A DNA stretch of 64,000 nucleotides from Flammeovirga yaeyamensis (GCF_018736045.1 NZ_CP076132.1:1783501-1847500), one strand, 5' to 3'; shown: positions 1 to 8,978, numbered from the stretch's first letter. Notes: generated from the sequence alone by a model not told the origin. Program-made: numbers and translations.

Positions 1-701
1 AATGGCAAATATCATTTAAAGAGGCCCTTTTAGGAGTGTTTTCTGGTGTCGGGGGGAGTTTGATAGCTGGTCGTGCTGTGGGGAGTATTATGGGCAGATA
101 TTGGTCCCTTCCTAAAGAAGAAGATAGATCAAAAATAATAGCACCTGTATTACTAGGTCAATGGATTCAAGGAATCTTTACTTATTTATTTGGAGGCATT
201 TCTATTCTAATGTTGGGGATACATCAAATAGATGTTGTACAACTGAAATATGAATATTTATTTTTGATTGCATTCATAATTTTACTCGTTGGTATCGTTT
301 TATTTTTTGTGATAAAAACGCCTTCTATACAGAAGAAATTGATCAATCAATTAGAGCTCATCCGACAATATGATATCAATATATTAGCCTCGATTACATT
401 ATGTAGCGGTTTAAGGTATTTTATTTTTACCCTTCAATTTTTCATTATTCTTTACACCTTTAGTGAAGGGGAAGCATGGTGGATATATTTTCAATGGGTG
501 AGCATCATCTATTTGATAAAGACTCTGACGCCTGTAATGAACATGATGATGGATATTGGTGCCAGAGAGTTGTCGGCCTACTATATTTTTCTTCATTATG
601 GTGCTGATACCAATATTGCTTTAATGTCTTCATTAATCGTTTGGGGAATCAATATTTTAATACCATCTTTAGTAGGGCTAACCGTGCGTTGGCGTCTCTA
701 A
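1..701 (+). CDS. Flippase-like / LPG-synthase-TM-type integral membrane protein, 3' part
   Basis: The gene is cut by the window start. The frame is open from base 3, and the GTG at 36 is internal, because in-frame residues WQISFKEALLGVFSG precede it. The remaining ~232 residues hold about six hydrophobic segments. The stretch GRAVGSIMGRYWSLPKEE followed by a second conserved helix resembles the lysylphosphatidylglycerol synthase transmembrane (flippase-like, UPF0104) family; these proteins act in or transport across the inner membrane, but the substrate cannot be told. No soluble synthase domain is present at the C-terminus, which ends right after the last hydrophobic stretch (VGLTVRWRL). The stop lies 4 bases before the next ATG, so it is probably cotranscribed with the phosphatase downstream. 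Family call is by pattern only. Confidence 0.6.
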   Translation, partial: WQISFKEALLGVFSGVGGSLIAGRAVGSIMGRYWSLPKEEDRSKIIAPVLLGQWIQGIFTYLFGGISILMLGIHQIDVVQLKYEYLFLIAFIILLVGIVLFFVIKTPSIQKKLINQLELIRQYDINILASITLCSGLRYFIFTLQFFIILYTFSEGEAWWIYFQWVSIIYLIKTLTPVMNMMMDIGARELSAYYIFLHYGADTNIALMSSLIVWGINILIPSLVGLTVRWRL

Positions 702-705
702 ATTG

Positions 706-1572
706 ATGTATATGCAAACCTTTTGGACTAATTTTCATTCTCACTCTCATTTTTGTGATGGTAAACCCTCATTGGAGGAAATGGTACAAGCAGCTATTGA
801 CCAAAATGTAAAATCGTATGGATTTTCATCTCATTCTCCAGTACCTTTTTCCACAACTTGGAACATGCCAATGGACCGGTTGAATGAATACATGAATGAA
901 GCCAAACGATTGAAAGAGAAATACCAAGATCAAATACAATTATATACAGGCTTAGAAGTTGATTTTGTTAGCGGAAAATGTGGCGTCCATAACTTTCCAC
1001 AACTTGACTTTTCAGTAGGATCAATCCATTTCGTGGATACATTTGAAGATGGCACCTATTGGGAAATTGATAACACTAAAACCATTTTCGATCGGGGATT
1101 ACAAGAAATCTTCGGTGGAAACATTCAAAGAGCGTTTAAAAGGTATTACGATTTATCCATAGAAATGCTGGAAGAAGATACTCCTGATGTATTGGGTCAT
1201 ATGGACAAATTCAAAATGCATAACAGCACAGGAAACTGGTTTTCTGAAGAAGAGGAATGGTATAAAAAAATGGTGATGGAATACATAGAAGTAATAAAAG
1301 AAAGTGGTGTAATCGTTGAAGTAAATACTAGAGGATTATACAAAGGGTTCTCTAAAGACCTCTATCCAAGCCCATGGATCATCAAAGAGCTGATCGATAG
1401 AAAAATTCCCATTTCCTTAAATTCTGATAGTCATACTACTTTCGAAATCACCAAAGGATTTGATGAAGCCGCTGAATTACTTTCATCACTCGGCCTAAGA
1501 GAAGTATATGGGTTGTGGGATGGTGAGTGGCAACCGTTTGGGTTTGAGAAACAAGGAGTGATTTTAAGGTAA
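706..1572 (+). CDS. PHP-domain histidinol-phosphatase
   Basis: The 288-residue protein is of the PHP metal-dependent phosphoesterase family, which in this form removes phosphate from L-histidinol phosphate, the penultimate step of histidine synthesis. The N-terminal metal motif HSHSHFCDG, FSSHSP, the middle GLEVDFV and VGSIHFV stretches, VLGHMDKFK, VEVNTRG and the C-terminal NSDSH are the expected PHP ligand clusters. Start is taken as ATG 706; TTG 703 precedes it and ATG 712 is equally possible, since the PHP motif begins only ten residues after the latter. It follows the membrane-protein gene by 4 bases. Its stop codon TAA lies inside the degenerate GGTAAG tract of the intergenic repeat that follows, so the last residues may have been altered by that repeat. 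hisA, hisH and hisC lie elsewhere in the window, so histidine genes are dispersed. Confidence 0.85.
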   Translation: MYMQTFWTNFHSHSHFCDGKPSLEEMVQAAIDQNVKSYGFSSHSPVPFSTTWNMPMDRLNEYMNEAKRLKEKYQDQIQLYTGLEVDFVSGKCGVHNFPQLDFSVGSIHFVDTFEDGTYWEIDNTKTIFDRGLQEIFGGNIQRAFKRYYDLSIEMLEEDTPDVLGHMDKFKMHNSTGNWFSEEEEWYKKMVMEYIEVIKESGVIVEVNTRGLYKGFSKDLYPSPWIIKELIDRKIPISLNSDSHTTFEITKGFDEAAELLSSLGLREVYGLWDGEWQPFGFEKQGVILR

Positions 1573-2012
1573 GAGGTAAGAAGTAAAAGGTAAGGGGAGA
1601 TTTTTGATTAATTATTTTTGAGTTAGGAGTTGCGGAATTATCGCAGTAGCAAAACTGGCGCAAATGTTAAGCGATAGCGACATTTGTGCCTATGAACGTA
1701 AGAGGTCTCCTGACCTCGTTTTTTAACTAAGAAACTGAAAAACTAAGGGGGAATAACCTTCTAAATTTGAGAGGTGATGAAATTCCTCGAATTATACATT
1801 TAGAAGTATCGTTTTCTTAAAAGCTTATTTTTCGCTGAAATCATCATTTTCCACACTTCCACAAAGAGGCGGTGGATCCCCTCGTTACACGTGCTATTAG
1901 CAAAATATTATTAGTACAAAGTTAAGCTAAAACGTTTTATTTATTTTTTCCACGATCTATTAGTTGGGTAAAGAGGAGCGAACCAAACCTGCTACCTGCT
2001 ACCTACTACTTA
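1573..2012. repeat. Dispersed intergenic repeat, copy 1
   Basis: This 440-base gap between two convergent genes is filled by a repeat whose second copy lies inverted at 8979-9364. It starts with a degenerate purine-rich tract (GGTAAGA/AGTAAAAGG, 1567-1602) and ends with the complementary-style tract CTACCTGCTACCTACTACTT, so the ends are inverted relative to each other. The best conserved core (1651-1733) agrees with copy 2 at about 70 of 83 positions by eye. The core contains an 11-bp stem (GGCGCAAATGT / ACATTTGTGCC) around a 12-base loop, then the inverted repeat GAGGTC-TCCT-GACCTC. A further unit GAGGCGGTGG-ATCCCCTC lies at 1866-1883. No ORF of note. The stop codons of both flanking genes fall in the end tracts. 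Confidence 0.75.
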
Positions 2013-2555
2013 CTACCTCTTCTCCTTTTCCCACACAAAATACCCTCTCTTCGTCATTTTTGCCTCAGGATTTTTCAAATACTCTTCCAAAGCAAAAGTG
2101 GTTGATTCAAAGGCAATATCCTCCCAAGGAATATCTTTAACTTCAAATAATTTTGATTCAAGTGTTTCTGATGTAGGTCCAACTTCATCAGATACGAGGT
2201 CAACAAGGTAAATAAGGTACACCTGATTGAATTGAGGCAGGGAAAAAACTGATTGTAAGTGTTTGATGTGACCTTTGGCTAACGTTTCCTCGAAAAGCTC
2301 GCGTAAAGCACCATCCTCTGGTGTTTCACCATTTTCTAAAAAGCCAGCAGGTAATCCCCAATATCCTTTTCTTGGATCAATAGCTCTTTTACCTAAAAGG
2401 ATTTTTCCTTCAAAGACGGGAAGACAACCTGCAATTATGCGTGGATTTTGGTAATGAATAGTACCACAATTGTCACAAACAAAACGTTGTTTATGATCAC
2501 CTTCAGGAACGATAAATTGAAGTTGGTCACTTCCACATTGGCTACAAAAATTCAT
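2013..2555 (-). CDS. Zinc-ribbon NUDIX hydrolase
   Basis: A 180-residue NUDIX hydrolase, the family that cleaves nucleoside diphosphates linked to another moiety. An N-terminal zinc ribbon (CSQC at residues 5-8 and CDNC near 27-30) precedes the NUDIX fold. The NUDIX box reads GFLENGETPEDGALRELFEE, with the expected G, E, R-E and E-E residues, but the final conserved glycine position is leucine (EETLA). The layout resembles the ADP-ribose/NADH-pyrophosphatase-like group with a zinc-ribbon head; the substrate cannot be assigned. The C-terminal WEKEKR is followed by TAG inside the repeat tract of copy 1. The gene is convergent with the histidinol-phosphatase gene and divergent from maeB. Confidence 0.85.
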   Translation of the reverse strand: MNFCSQCGSDQLQFIVPEGDHKQRFVCDNCGTIHYQNPRIIAGCLPVFEGKILLGKRAIDPRKGYWGLPAGFLENGETPEDGALRELFEETLAKGHIKHLQSVFSLPQFNQVYLIYLVDLVSDEVGPTSETLESKLFEVKDIPWEDIAFESTTFALEEYLKNPEAKMTKRGYFVWEKEKR

Positions 2556-2726
2556 AAAAAAGAAATATAAGCTGAGGATGAAAAGTTGGTATTTACCCTA
2601 GAACAAAACATCAATTTAAAGATTAATGTTTTACAAAATCAATTTCTAGCCAAAAAATGATGATAGAAATCTTCAAATTAAGGTGATAACATCCGAATTT
2701 TTTAGATATTTATGTAAATAAATCAA

Positions 2727-2748
2727 TACCTTTGGACGCTAATCGTCC
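2727..2748 (+). promoter_or_regulatory. Putative maeB promoter -7 element and leader hairpin
   Basis: TACCTTTG at 2727-2734 matches the Bacteroidota -7 consensus TAnnTTTG, 50 bases before the maeB ATG. It runs straight into a short inverted repeat, GGACG-CTAAT-CGTCC (2734-2748), that would lie at or near the 5' end of the transcript. No convincing -33 TTTG was found at the usual spacing. Confidence 0.45.
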
Positions 2749-2783
2749 AACACATACTAAGACATTTATAAATAAATTTTTAT

Positions 2784-5060
2784 ATGCCAGAAAATATTAT
2801 CAGAAAGAAAGATGCCTTGGAATATCATGAGAATCCAATTCCAGGTAAAATTGAGGTAGTTCCTACAAAAAAAACTAAAACACAACGAGATCTTTCTTTA
2901 GCATATTCACCAGGAGTTGCAGATCCTTGTACTGAAATTGCTGAAAACCCTGAAGATGTCTATAAATATACAGCAAAAGGTAACCTTGTCGGTGTAATCT
3001 CAAACGGTACTGCTGTATTAGGATTAGGAGATATTGGTCCTGAAGCATCAAAGCCAGTAATGGAAGGTAAAGGTGTACTTTTCAAAATCTTTGCTGGTAT
3101 CGATGTATTTGATATCGAAGTCAATGCAAAAGACCCCCAAAAATTTATTGAAGCAGTTAAGACACTTGAGCCAACGTTCGGTGGTATTAACTTAGAAGAT
3201 ATTAAAGCTCCCGACTGTTTTGAAATCGAAACGGCATTGAAAAAGGAAATGAATATTCCTGTTATGCACGACGACCAACACGGTACAGCAATTATTTCAG
3301 GAGCAGCCTTAATTAATGCTGCTGAAATTATTGGAAAAGACCTTAAAGATTTAAAAGTAGTAGTTTCTGGTGCAGGTGCATCGGCAATTTCTTGTATTAA
3401 GATTTTCTTTGAGTTAGGTGTAGATCCAAAGAATGCTATTGTTTGCGATAGTAGAGGCGTGATTCGTACGGATCGTGATAACCTTTCAGGATCTAAGAAA
3501 GAATTGGCAACAGATATCGATGTGAACACATTAGATGAAGCTTTGGTTGATGCTGATGTATTCTTAGGTTTATCAAGAGGTAATTTGATGACACCAGAGA
3601 TGTTATTGTCTATGGCAAAAGATCCTATCGTTTTCGCCTTGGCAAACCCAACACCTGAGATTGATTATCAATTAGCAATGAACACTAGAAGTGATGTGAT
3701 GATGGCTACGGGCCGTTCAGATCATCCTAACCAAGTGAATAACGTACTAGGTTTTCCATACATTTTCAGAGGAGCACTTGATGTAAGAGCAACAGAAATC
3801 AACGAAGAGATGAAGTTGGCTTGTGTTCGATCAATTGCAGCTTTGGCCAAAGAACCTGTTCCAGAAACTGTAACTCAAGCATACAATGTGGATCGTTTGG
3901 TTTTTGGTAGAGATTACTTTATTCCAAAACCACTAGATACTCGTCTTTTAACGACAGTGGCACCGGCCGTAGCACAAGCAGCGATGGATACAGGTGTAGC
4001 TAAATCAGAAATTGACGATATGGAAGCGTATAAAGAAGAACTTGTACGTCGTATGGGTACAGGTAACGATATCATGAGACGTTTAGGTGTGAAAGCTCGT
4101 AACGTTCGTAAGAAAGTGGTATTTGCAGAAGCTGATAACCCACACATTCTTCGTGCTGCTCGTATCGCCATGGATGAAGGAATTATCGATCCAATCTTGT
4201 TGGGTAGAAGATCTAGAATACGTGCCATGATCGAAGCTTTAGAGTTGGACGAATTATTAAACGTGCCAATCGTAAACCCTCGTGCTGATGAAACTAATGA
4301 AGTCAGAGAGCGTTATGCGAAGATCTACTACGAAAGACGTCAGAGAGAAGGAGCTACTATTTATGAAGCAAATGACTTGATGAATAAGCGTTCTTACTAT
4401 GCAGCCATGATGGTGGAGCAAGGTGATGCAGATGCATTAATTTCAGGTGCACATAGAAACTATATCTCATCTTTGGCTCCAGCACTTCGTGTCATCGGGA
4501 CAGTAGACAATAAGTCGATCGCTACAATGTATATGGTACTGACTAAAAAAGGACCATTATTCTTAGCAGATACAACCATGATCGAAAATCCTACAACAGA
4601 GGAAATCGTTGAGATTACTGAAGCAGTAGTGAAAAGAGTAAAAGACTTCTTCAAAATTGATCCAAGAGTAGCATTATTGAGTTACTCAAACTTTGGTTCA
4701 TCTAAGAAAGGTGTGGATTCGAATAAAATGAAGAAGGCGCGTCAAATTATCAAAGAGAGAAATCCTCAGCTACCTGTAGATGGTGATATTCAAGCAAACT
4801 TTGCCTTGAATCCAGACATTACTAAAGAGAGTTTCCCATTCTCAGATTTGGCTGACAAAGGGGCGAATGTATTGGTATTCCCTAACTTATCGGCTGCAAA
4901 TATTGCACTGAACTTGTTGGACGAATTAGCTGATGCAACTCTAGTGGGTCCTATCGTTATGGGAATGAAAAAGCCTGCTCACGTTCTTCAGATTGGAGCA
5001 AATGTGCAACAAATCTTGGACATGATTACGATCGCCAACTTAGATGCACAACAGTCTTAG
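2784..5060 (+). CDS. maeB: NADP-dependent malic enzyme with phosphotransacetylase-like domain
   Basis: The 758-residue protein is full length for the MaeB class. Residues ~1-425 are malic enzyme, which oxidatively decarboxylates malate to pyruvate with NADP; YSPGVADPC, the TAKGNLVGVISNGTAVLGLG stretch, HDDQHGTA and the Rossmann loop VVSGAGASAISC are visible. Residues ~430-758 are a PTA_PTB (phosphate acetyl/butyryltransferase-like) domain beginning near KKVVFAEADNPHILRAA; in this family it is regarded as a regulatory, acetyl-CoA-sensing module, not a working transacetylase. The start ATG sits 50 bases after a TACCTTTG promoter element, and a terminator hairpin follows at 5115-5145, so the gene is probably monocistronic. 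Cytoplasmic, supplying NADPH and pyruvate. Confidence 0.95.
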   Translation: MPENIIRKKDALEYHENPIPGKIEVVPTKKTKTQRDLSLAYSPGVADPCTEIAENPEDVYKYTAKGNLVGVISNGTAVLGLGDIGPEASKPVMEGKGVLFKIFAGIDVFDIEVNAKDPQKFIEAVKTLEPTFGGINLEDIKAPDCFEIETALKKEMNIPVMHDDQHGTAIISGAALINAAEIIGKDLKDLKVVVSGAGASAISCIKIFFELGVDPKNAIVCDSRGVIRTDRDNLSGSKKELATDIDVNTLDEALVDADVFLGLSRGNLMTPEMLLSMAKDPIVFALANPTPEIDYQLAMNTRSDVMMATGRSDHPNQVNNVLGFPYIFRGALDVRATEINEEMKLACVRSIAALAKEPVPETVTQAYNVDRLVFGRDYFIPKPLDTRLLTTVAPAVAQAAMDTGVAKSEIDDMEAYKEELVRRMGTGNDIMRRLGVKARNVRKKVVFAEADNPHILRAARIAMDEGIIDPILLGRRSRIRAMIEALELDELLNVPIVNPRADETNEVRERYAKIYYERRQREGATIYEANDLMNKRSYYAAMMVEQGDADALISGAHRNYISSLAPALRVIGTVDNKSIATMYMVLTKKGPLFLADTTMIENPTTEEIVEITEAVVKRVKDFFKIDPRVALLSYSNFGSSKKGVDSNKMKKARQIIKERNPQLPVDGDIQANFALNPDITKESFPFSDLADKGANVLVFPNLSAANIALNLLDELADATLVGPIVMGMKKPAHVLQIGANVQQILDMITIANLDAQQS

Positions 5061-5114
5061 AAAATTTTCAAAAATTCACCACTTTATGTGAAATTTTTAA
5101 ATAATAGAGTGAAA

Positions 5115-5150
5115 AATGGAGTGATTTGCAAAAAATCACTCCATTTCTTT
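5115..5150 (+). terminator. Rho-independent terminator of maeB
   Basis: Perfect 13-bp inverted repeat (AATGGAGTGATTT at 5115-5127, AAATCACTCCATT at 5133-5145) with a 5-base loop, followed by a T-rich run, 54 bases after the maeB stop. Confidence 0.8.
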
Positions 5151-5274
5151 TTAATTCAATGATATTGTATTTAATATTGTGACATAGATCATCCCGATGG
5201 TCTTTTATTTTATACAATTAGTATAGTAATTCGATAGAGTAAAGGATAAATATAACATAACCACGTCACGCATT

Positions 5275-7386
5275 ATGCAAAGTTTTAGAACTGAACTAGA
5301 GAATCCTGTTGTAGAACAAGACATACTCGACTTAGAAAAGAAAATTAGATTATTCCACAATGGAGAAATCGACGACGATAAATTTAGAAGTTTACGTTTA
5401 GCTAGAGGAGTGTATGGTCAACGTCAGCCTGGCGTGCAAATGATCAGAATAAAAATTCCTTACGGTAAATTAACGACTAGACAATTAAATAGAATATGTG
5501 ATGTTTCTGATGAATATTCAAACGGAAAACTTCACATTACTACTCGTCAAGATATTCAAATTCACTATGTAAGCTTGGATGATTCTCCACGTTTATGGCA
5601 TGAATTAGAAAAGGATGAAGTGACTCTTCGTGAGGCCTGTGGTAACACTGTTCGTAACATTACGGCATCAGAGTTAGCGGGTATTGATCCAGCAGAACCA
5701 TTTGACGTAACACCATACGCACACGCTACTTTTGAGTACTTCTTAAGAAACCCTATCTGTCAGGAAATGGGTAGAAAGTTCAAAATTGCATTCTCTTCTT
5801 CAGTTGAGGATACAGCTTTCGCTTTCATCCACGACGTTGGAGCTATTCCAGTAGTTAAAACTATTGATGGTGAAGAAAGAAGAGGTTTCAAAGTATTGAT
5901 CGGTGGTGGTTTAGGTGCACAACCTTACATGGCTGAGACCGCTTACGAATTCCTAGAAGAAGAAAAATTAATTCCATTCACTGAGTCATTAATCAGAGTA
6001 TTTGATAGACACGGTGAGCGTAACCGTAGAATGAAAGCAAGAATGAAGTTCTTGATTCAGGATATCGGTAAAGAGGAATTATTAAGATTAGCTCAAGAAG
6101 AGTTCAATTCTCTTGAAAATAAAGAAATTTGGGTAGACCGTTCTAAGGTAGATCAAACTGAATTACCAAAGAAAGGAGCTGCTGTTGAAGTAGAGATTAA
6201 AGATCAAGCAAAATTCGATAAATGGTCTGAAGCGAATGTTTTCGAACAAAAGCAAGAAGGTTATTATGGAGTGTTAGTAAGATTACCACTTGGTAACTTC
6301 GATACTACAACTGCTAGAACTTTATCTCAAATAGTCACTGATTATGCAGCAGACGATATCCGTCTAACTATCCGTCAAGGTATCTTATTGAAATACGTTC
6401 AAAAAGAAAACCTTAAGGCATTATTCAACGCTTTAGATGCGATTGGATTTGCTGAGCCGGGTTACGATACAACTGCAGACATCACTGCTTGTCCTGGCAC
6501 AGATACTTGTGTATTGGGTATTTCATCAAGTACAGGTTTAGCAAGAGTATTAGGTGATCTTATTAAAGTAGAATATCCAGATTTATTGACAGATGATACT
6601 TTCAAAATCAAAATCTCAGGATGTCCTAACGCATGTGGTCAGCATACGATTGCACAGTTTGGTATCCATGGATCATCTTTAAGAAACAAAGAAAACAAAA
6701 TGTTGTTGCCAGCCGCTCAAATTCTACTTGGTGGTGGATTTGATGGTGAAAGTAACCCTCATATTGCAGATAAAGTCATCAAAATCCCAAGTAAGCGTAT
6801 CCAAGATGCTTTTAGAGCAGTGGTAGATGATTACGATCAAAATGCTCCAGAAGGACAGTATTTTGTAGATTATTACAAGGCACAAGGTAAGGAGTACTTC
6901 TACGACTTATTAAAGCACTTAGGTGATTTATCTACGCTTGTACCAGAAGACTACTTAGATTGGTACACTGAGGTAGATAAATTCGAATTGCATAAAGCTG
7001 TTGGTGAATGTGCGGGTGTGATTATTGACCTAGTACAAACATTAATTCTTGAAGCTGAAGAAAAAGTTGGTTGGGCAAATGAAGCGATCTCAAAAGGATT
7101 ATTCGCAGATGCAGTTTACCATACTTACCAAGCTTATGTGAGTGCAGCTAAAGCCTTGCTTCTTGATAAAAAAGTGAAGCTGAACTCTCACATGACAGTA
7201 ATTAATCGTTTTGCTGAGCACTACGATGAAAAGCTTCAGTTTGCTGAAGGTTCATTTGTTGACCATGTGTTGAGAATCAACAAAAACGAACCTACTGCTG
7301 AATTCGCTCAAACTTATTTTGATGAAATCAAAGTATTCTTAGAGAACGTAAGCAGAATTAGAAAAGAAGATCTACAAGAAGCTTAG
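5275..7386 (+). CDS. Ferredoxin-type nitrite/sulfite reductase with C-terminal HEPN-like domain
   Basis: The 703-residue protein has the duplicated nitrite/sulfite reductase fold (half-domains around residues 45-110 and 325-390, then the siroheme/Fe4S domain). The four cluster ligands are present as Cys406/Cys412 (ACPGTDTC) and Cys450/Cys454 (GCPNAC). The next two genes make siroheme, so assimilatory sulfite reduction is the likely role, though nitrite cannot be excluded from sequence. Residues ~575-700 are extra: an alpha-helical tail (ECAGVIIDLVQTLILEAEEK onward, with AYHTYQAYVSAAKALLL-type helices) that looks like a HEPN-type four-helix domain. Normal ferredoxin-dependent reductases stop near 570 residues. 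The start ATG follows an AT-rich leader, and cobA begins 42 bases after the stop. Cytoplasmic. Confidence 0.9.
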   Translation: MQSFRTELENPVVEQDILDLEKKIRLFHNGEIDDDKFRSLRLARGVYGQRQPGVQMIRIKIPYGKLTTRQLNRICDVSDEYSNGKLHITTRQDIQIHYVSLDDSPRLWHELEKDEVTLREACGNTVRNITASELAGIDPAEPFDVTPYAHATFEYFLRNPICQEMGRKFKIAFSSSVEDTAFAFIHDVGAIPVVKTIDGEERRGFKVLIGGGLGAQPYMAETAYEFLEEEKLIPFTESLIRVFDRHGERNRRMKARMKFLIQDIGKEELLRLAQEEFNSLENKEIWVDRSKVDQTELPKKGAAVEVEIKDQAKFDKWSEANVFEQKQEGYYGVLVRLPLGNFDTTTARTLSQIVTDYAADDIRLTIRQGILLKYVQKENLKALFNALDAIGFAEPGYDTTADITACPGTDTCVLGISSSTGLARVLGDLIKVEYPDLLTDDTFKIKISGCPNACGQHTIAQFGIHGSSLRNKENKMLLPAAQILLGGGFDGESNPHIADKVIKIPSKRIQDAFRAVVDDYDQNAPEGQYFVDYYKAQGKEYFYDLLKHLGDLSTLVPEDYLDWYTEVDKFELHKAVGECAGVIIDLVQTLILEAEEKVGWANEAISKGLFADAVYHTYQAYVSAAKALLLDKKVKLNSHMTVINRFAEHYDEKLQFAEGSFVDHVLRINKNEPTAEFAQTYFDEIKVFLENVSRIRKEDLQEA

Positions 7387-7428
7387 ATTTTATATAGCAT
7401 CATTGATAAACAAACTTTTTTACATCTC

Positions 7429-8199
7429 ATGACAAAGACTATACAACCGGAATTGACTTTAGTAGGGGCAGGAATTGGAGACCCGGATTTGATTACTGTA
7501 AAAGGTATCAAAGCACTACGTCGTGCAGATGTAGTTTTATACGATGCTTTAGTATCTGAAGAGTTATTGGAGTATGCGCCCAACGCTAAAAAAGTTTATG
7601 TAGGTAAACGAGTAGGGCAGCATTCTTTTAAGCAAGAAGATATAAACAAATTAATTGTTTCTCATGCTTTTGCAGGAGGACATGTAGTAAGGTTGAAAGG
7701 TGGCGACCCTTTTGTTTTCGGTAGAGGACACGAGGAAATGCGATACGCTCAAAAGCATGGTTTAAGAGTAAATCTTGTACCAGGCATTAGTAGTTCAGTT
7801 GCTGCACCAGCTTTACAAGGTATTCCTGTAACAAGAAGAGGGGATAGTCAAAGCTTTTGGGTAATAACTGGCACAACAAAAGAAGGAGAAGTTTCTGCTG
7901 ATATTGCTTTAGCGGCTCAATCTTCTGCTACTGTGATTATTTTGATGGGAACTAAGAAAATCCGTCAGATTATGGAAAGCTTTGCCAATGCAGGTAAGTC
8001 AAATACACCTGTGGCGATTATACAAAATGCATCTACTCCTGAAGAGAAAATTGGATTGGGTACAGTTCAAAATATCGAAGAAGTGATGATAGAGAAACAA
8101 TTAGGATCACCTGCTGTTATTGTTGTTGGAGAAGTCGTGAAGCATCACGCCAAGTATCCTTCAAATTTAGTGCAAGTGGTAGTTAAAGAATTAGCATAG
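7429..8199 (+). CDS. cobA: Uroporphyrinogen-III C-methyltransferase (SUMT)
   Basis: The 256-residue protein performs the two SAM-dependent methylations turning uroporphyrinogen III into precorrin-2, the branch point to siroheme. Family motifs are intact: LVGAGIGDPDLITVKG near the N-terminus, the RADVVLYDALVS stretch, RLKGGDPFVFGRG, and PGISSSVAAPALQGIPVTRR. It is the single-domain form, without a CysG-type N-terminal Met8 domain; that activity is supplied by the next gene. It sits 42 bases after the sulfite reductase and about 200 bases before the Met8-like gene on the same strand. This context points to siroheme for the neighbouring reductase, not cobalamin. Confidence 0.93.
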   Translation: MTKTIQPELTLVGAGIGDPDLITVKGIKALRRADVVLYDALVSEELLEYAPNAKKVYVGKRVGQHSFKQEDINKLIVSHAFAGGHVVRLKGGDPFVFGRGHEEMRYAQKHGLRVNLVPGISSSVAAPALQGIPVTRRGDSQSFWVITGTTKEGEVSADIALAAQSSATVIILMGTKKIRQIMESFANAGKSNTPVAIIQNASTPEEKIGLGTVQNIEEVMIEKQLGSPAVIVVGEVVKHHAKYPSNLVQVVVKELA

Positions 8200-8203
8200 A
8201 GTG

Positions 8204-8297
8204 ATCAGTGGTAACGTGGCGTTTGTGTGTTTTAATTTTACATTAAAAGCAGAAAATTCGGTTAGTGGTTCAACAGATTTCGTTACGTGCCACTGAT
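8204..8297 (+). other. Long-range hairpin between cobA and the Met8-like gene
   Basis: ATCAGTGG (8204-8211) is perfectly complementary to CCACTGAT (8290-8297). After a one- to two-base interruption, ACGT on the left can pair with ACGT on the right, giving an 8 + 4 bp stem closing a ~70-base AT-rich loop. The element begins 4 bases after the cobA stop and ends ~100 bases before the next start. It could be a processing or regulatory structure in the siroheme operon; it lacks the T-run of a terminator directly after the stem. Confidence 0.4.
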
Positions 8298-8399
8298 TGC
8301 TCTTTAACTGAATACGAATTGAAGGACAGGGCGAAAGCTTTGTTCTTCTTTTTTTTATTTTTATTTTTCGAAATTATACAAAAAACAAACGTTACTCCT

Positions 8400-8978
8400 A
8401 TGAATACAATGTTCCCCATCTTCATCAAAATGTCTGAAATTTCCACATTAATAGTAGGTGGAGGTAATGTTGGTGAAGAGAAATTATCAGCCATATTAAA
8501 AAATAGTCCTGATGCAGTTGTCACTGTAGTGTCAAAGGAATTTGGACAACCATTATTAGATTTAGCGAAAGACTTTCCTAATGTAAAAACTATCGAAAGA
8601 GGTTTTGAAGTTGCTGATTTAGAAGATCATCATATCGTTTTATGTGCTACCGACGATTATAATTTGCATGTGATAATCAAAGAGGAGTGTGGTAAAAGAA
8701 ATAAAATAGTCAATGTAGCTGATACTCCTCCATTATGTGATTTCTACTTAGGTTCAGTGGTGACAAAAGGCGATTTAAAAGTAGGTATTTCAACCAATGG
8801 TAAATCACCAACCTTAGCAAAACGTATGAGAGAATTCCTCGAAGATGCACTACCCAACGAAACGCAAGAATTATTAGATAACCTCAAAGGTATAAGAGAT
8901 AAACTTACGGGTGATTTTCAGGCGAAAGTAAAGCAGCTGAATGATATTACGCAACAGGTGTTTGATAAGAAAGAATAA
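8400..8978 (+). CDS. Precorrin-2 dehydrogenase / sirohydrochlorin ferrochelatase (Met8/CysG N-terminal type)
   Basis: The 192-residue protein matches the NAD-dependent dehydrogenase/ferrochelatase that finishes siroheme. The dinucleotide loop TLIVGGGNVGEEK starts 15 residues from the chosen ATG. ADTPPLCDFYLGSVVTKGDL and the STNGKSPTLAKRMREFLE stretch are typical of the family. The reading frame is open back to 8265, but that extension reads an implausible run of Phe/Leu (from a T-rich tract) before ATG 8400, and the family normally starts a few residues before the glycine loop. It completes a reductase-SUMT-Met8 set. The stop TAA is immediately followed by repeat copy 2. Confidence 0.88.
   Translation: MNTMFPIFIKMSEISTLIVGGGNVGEEKLSAILKNSPDAVVTVVSKEFGQPLLDLAKDFPNVKTIERGFEVADLEDHHIVLCATDDYNLHVIIKEECGKRNKIVNVADTPPLCDFYLGSVVTKGDLKVGISTNGKSPTLAKRMREFLEDALPNETQELLDNLKGIRDKLTGDFQAKVKQLNDITQQVFDKKE

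Noticed and set aside
2960-3529. 189-residue minus-strand ORF inside maeB
   Set aside because: It is a shadow of the highly conserved malic enzyme frame; its translation shows no domain and it has no promoter or start context.
3914-4228. 104-residue minus-strand ORF in the PTA part of maeB
   Set aside because: Antisense shadow, with Arg/Ser-rich composition typical of reverse translation.
8265-8399. N-terminal extension of the Met8-like protein
   Set aside because: It reads Phe/Leu runs from a T-rich tract; family start is near ATG 8400.
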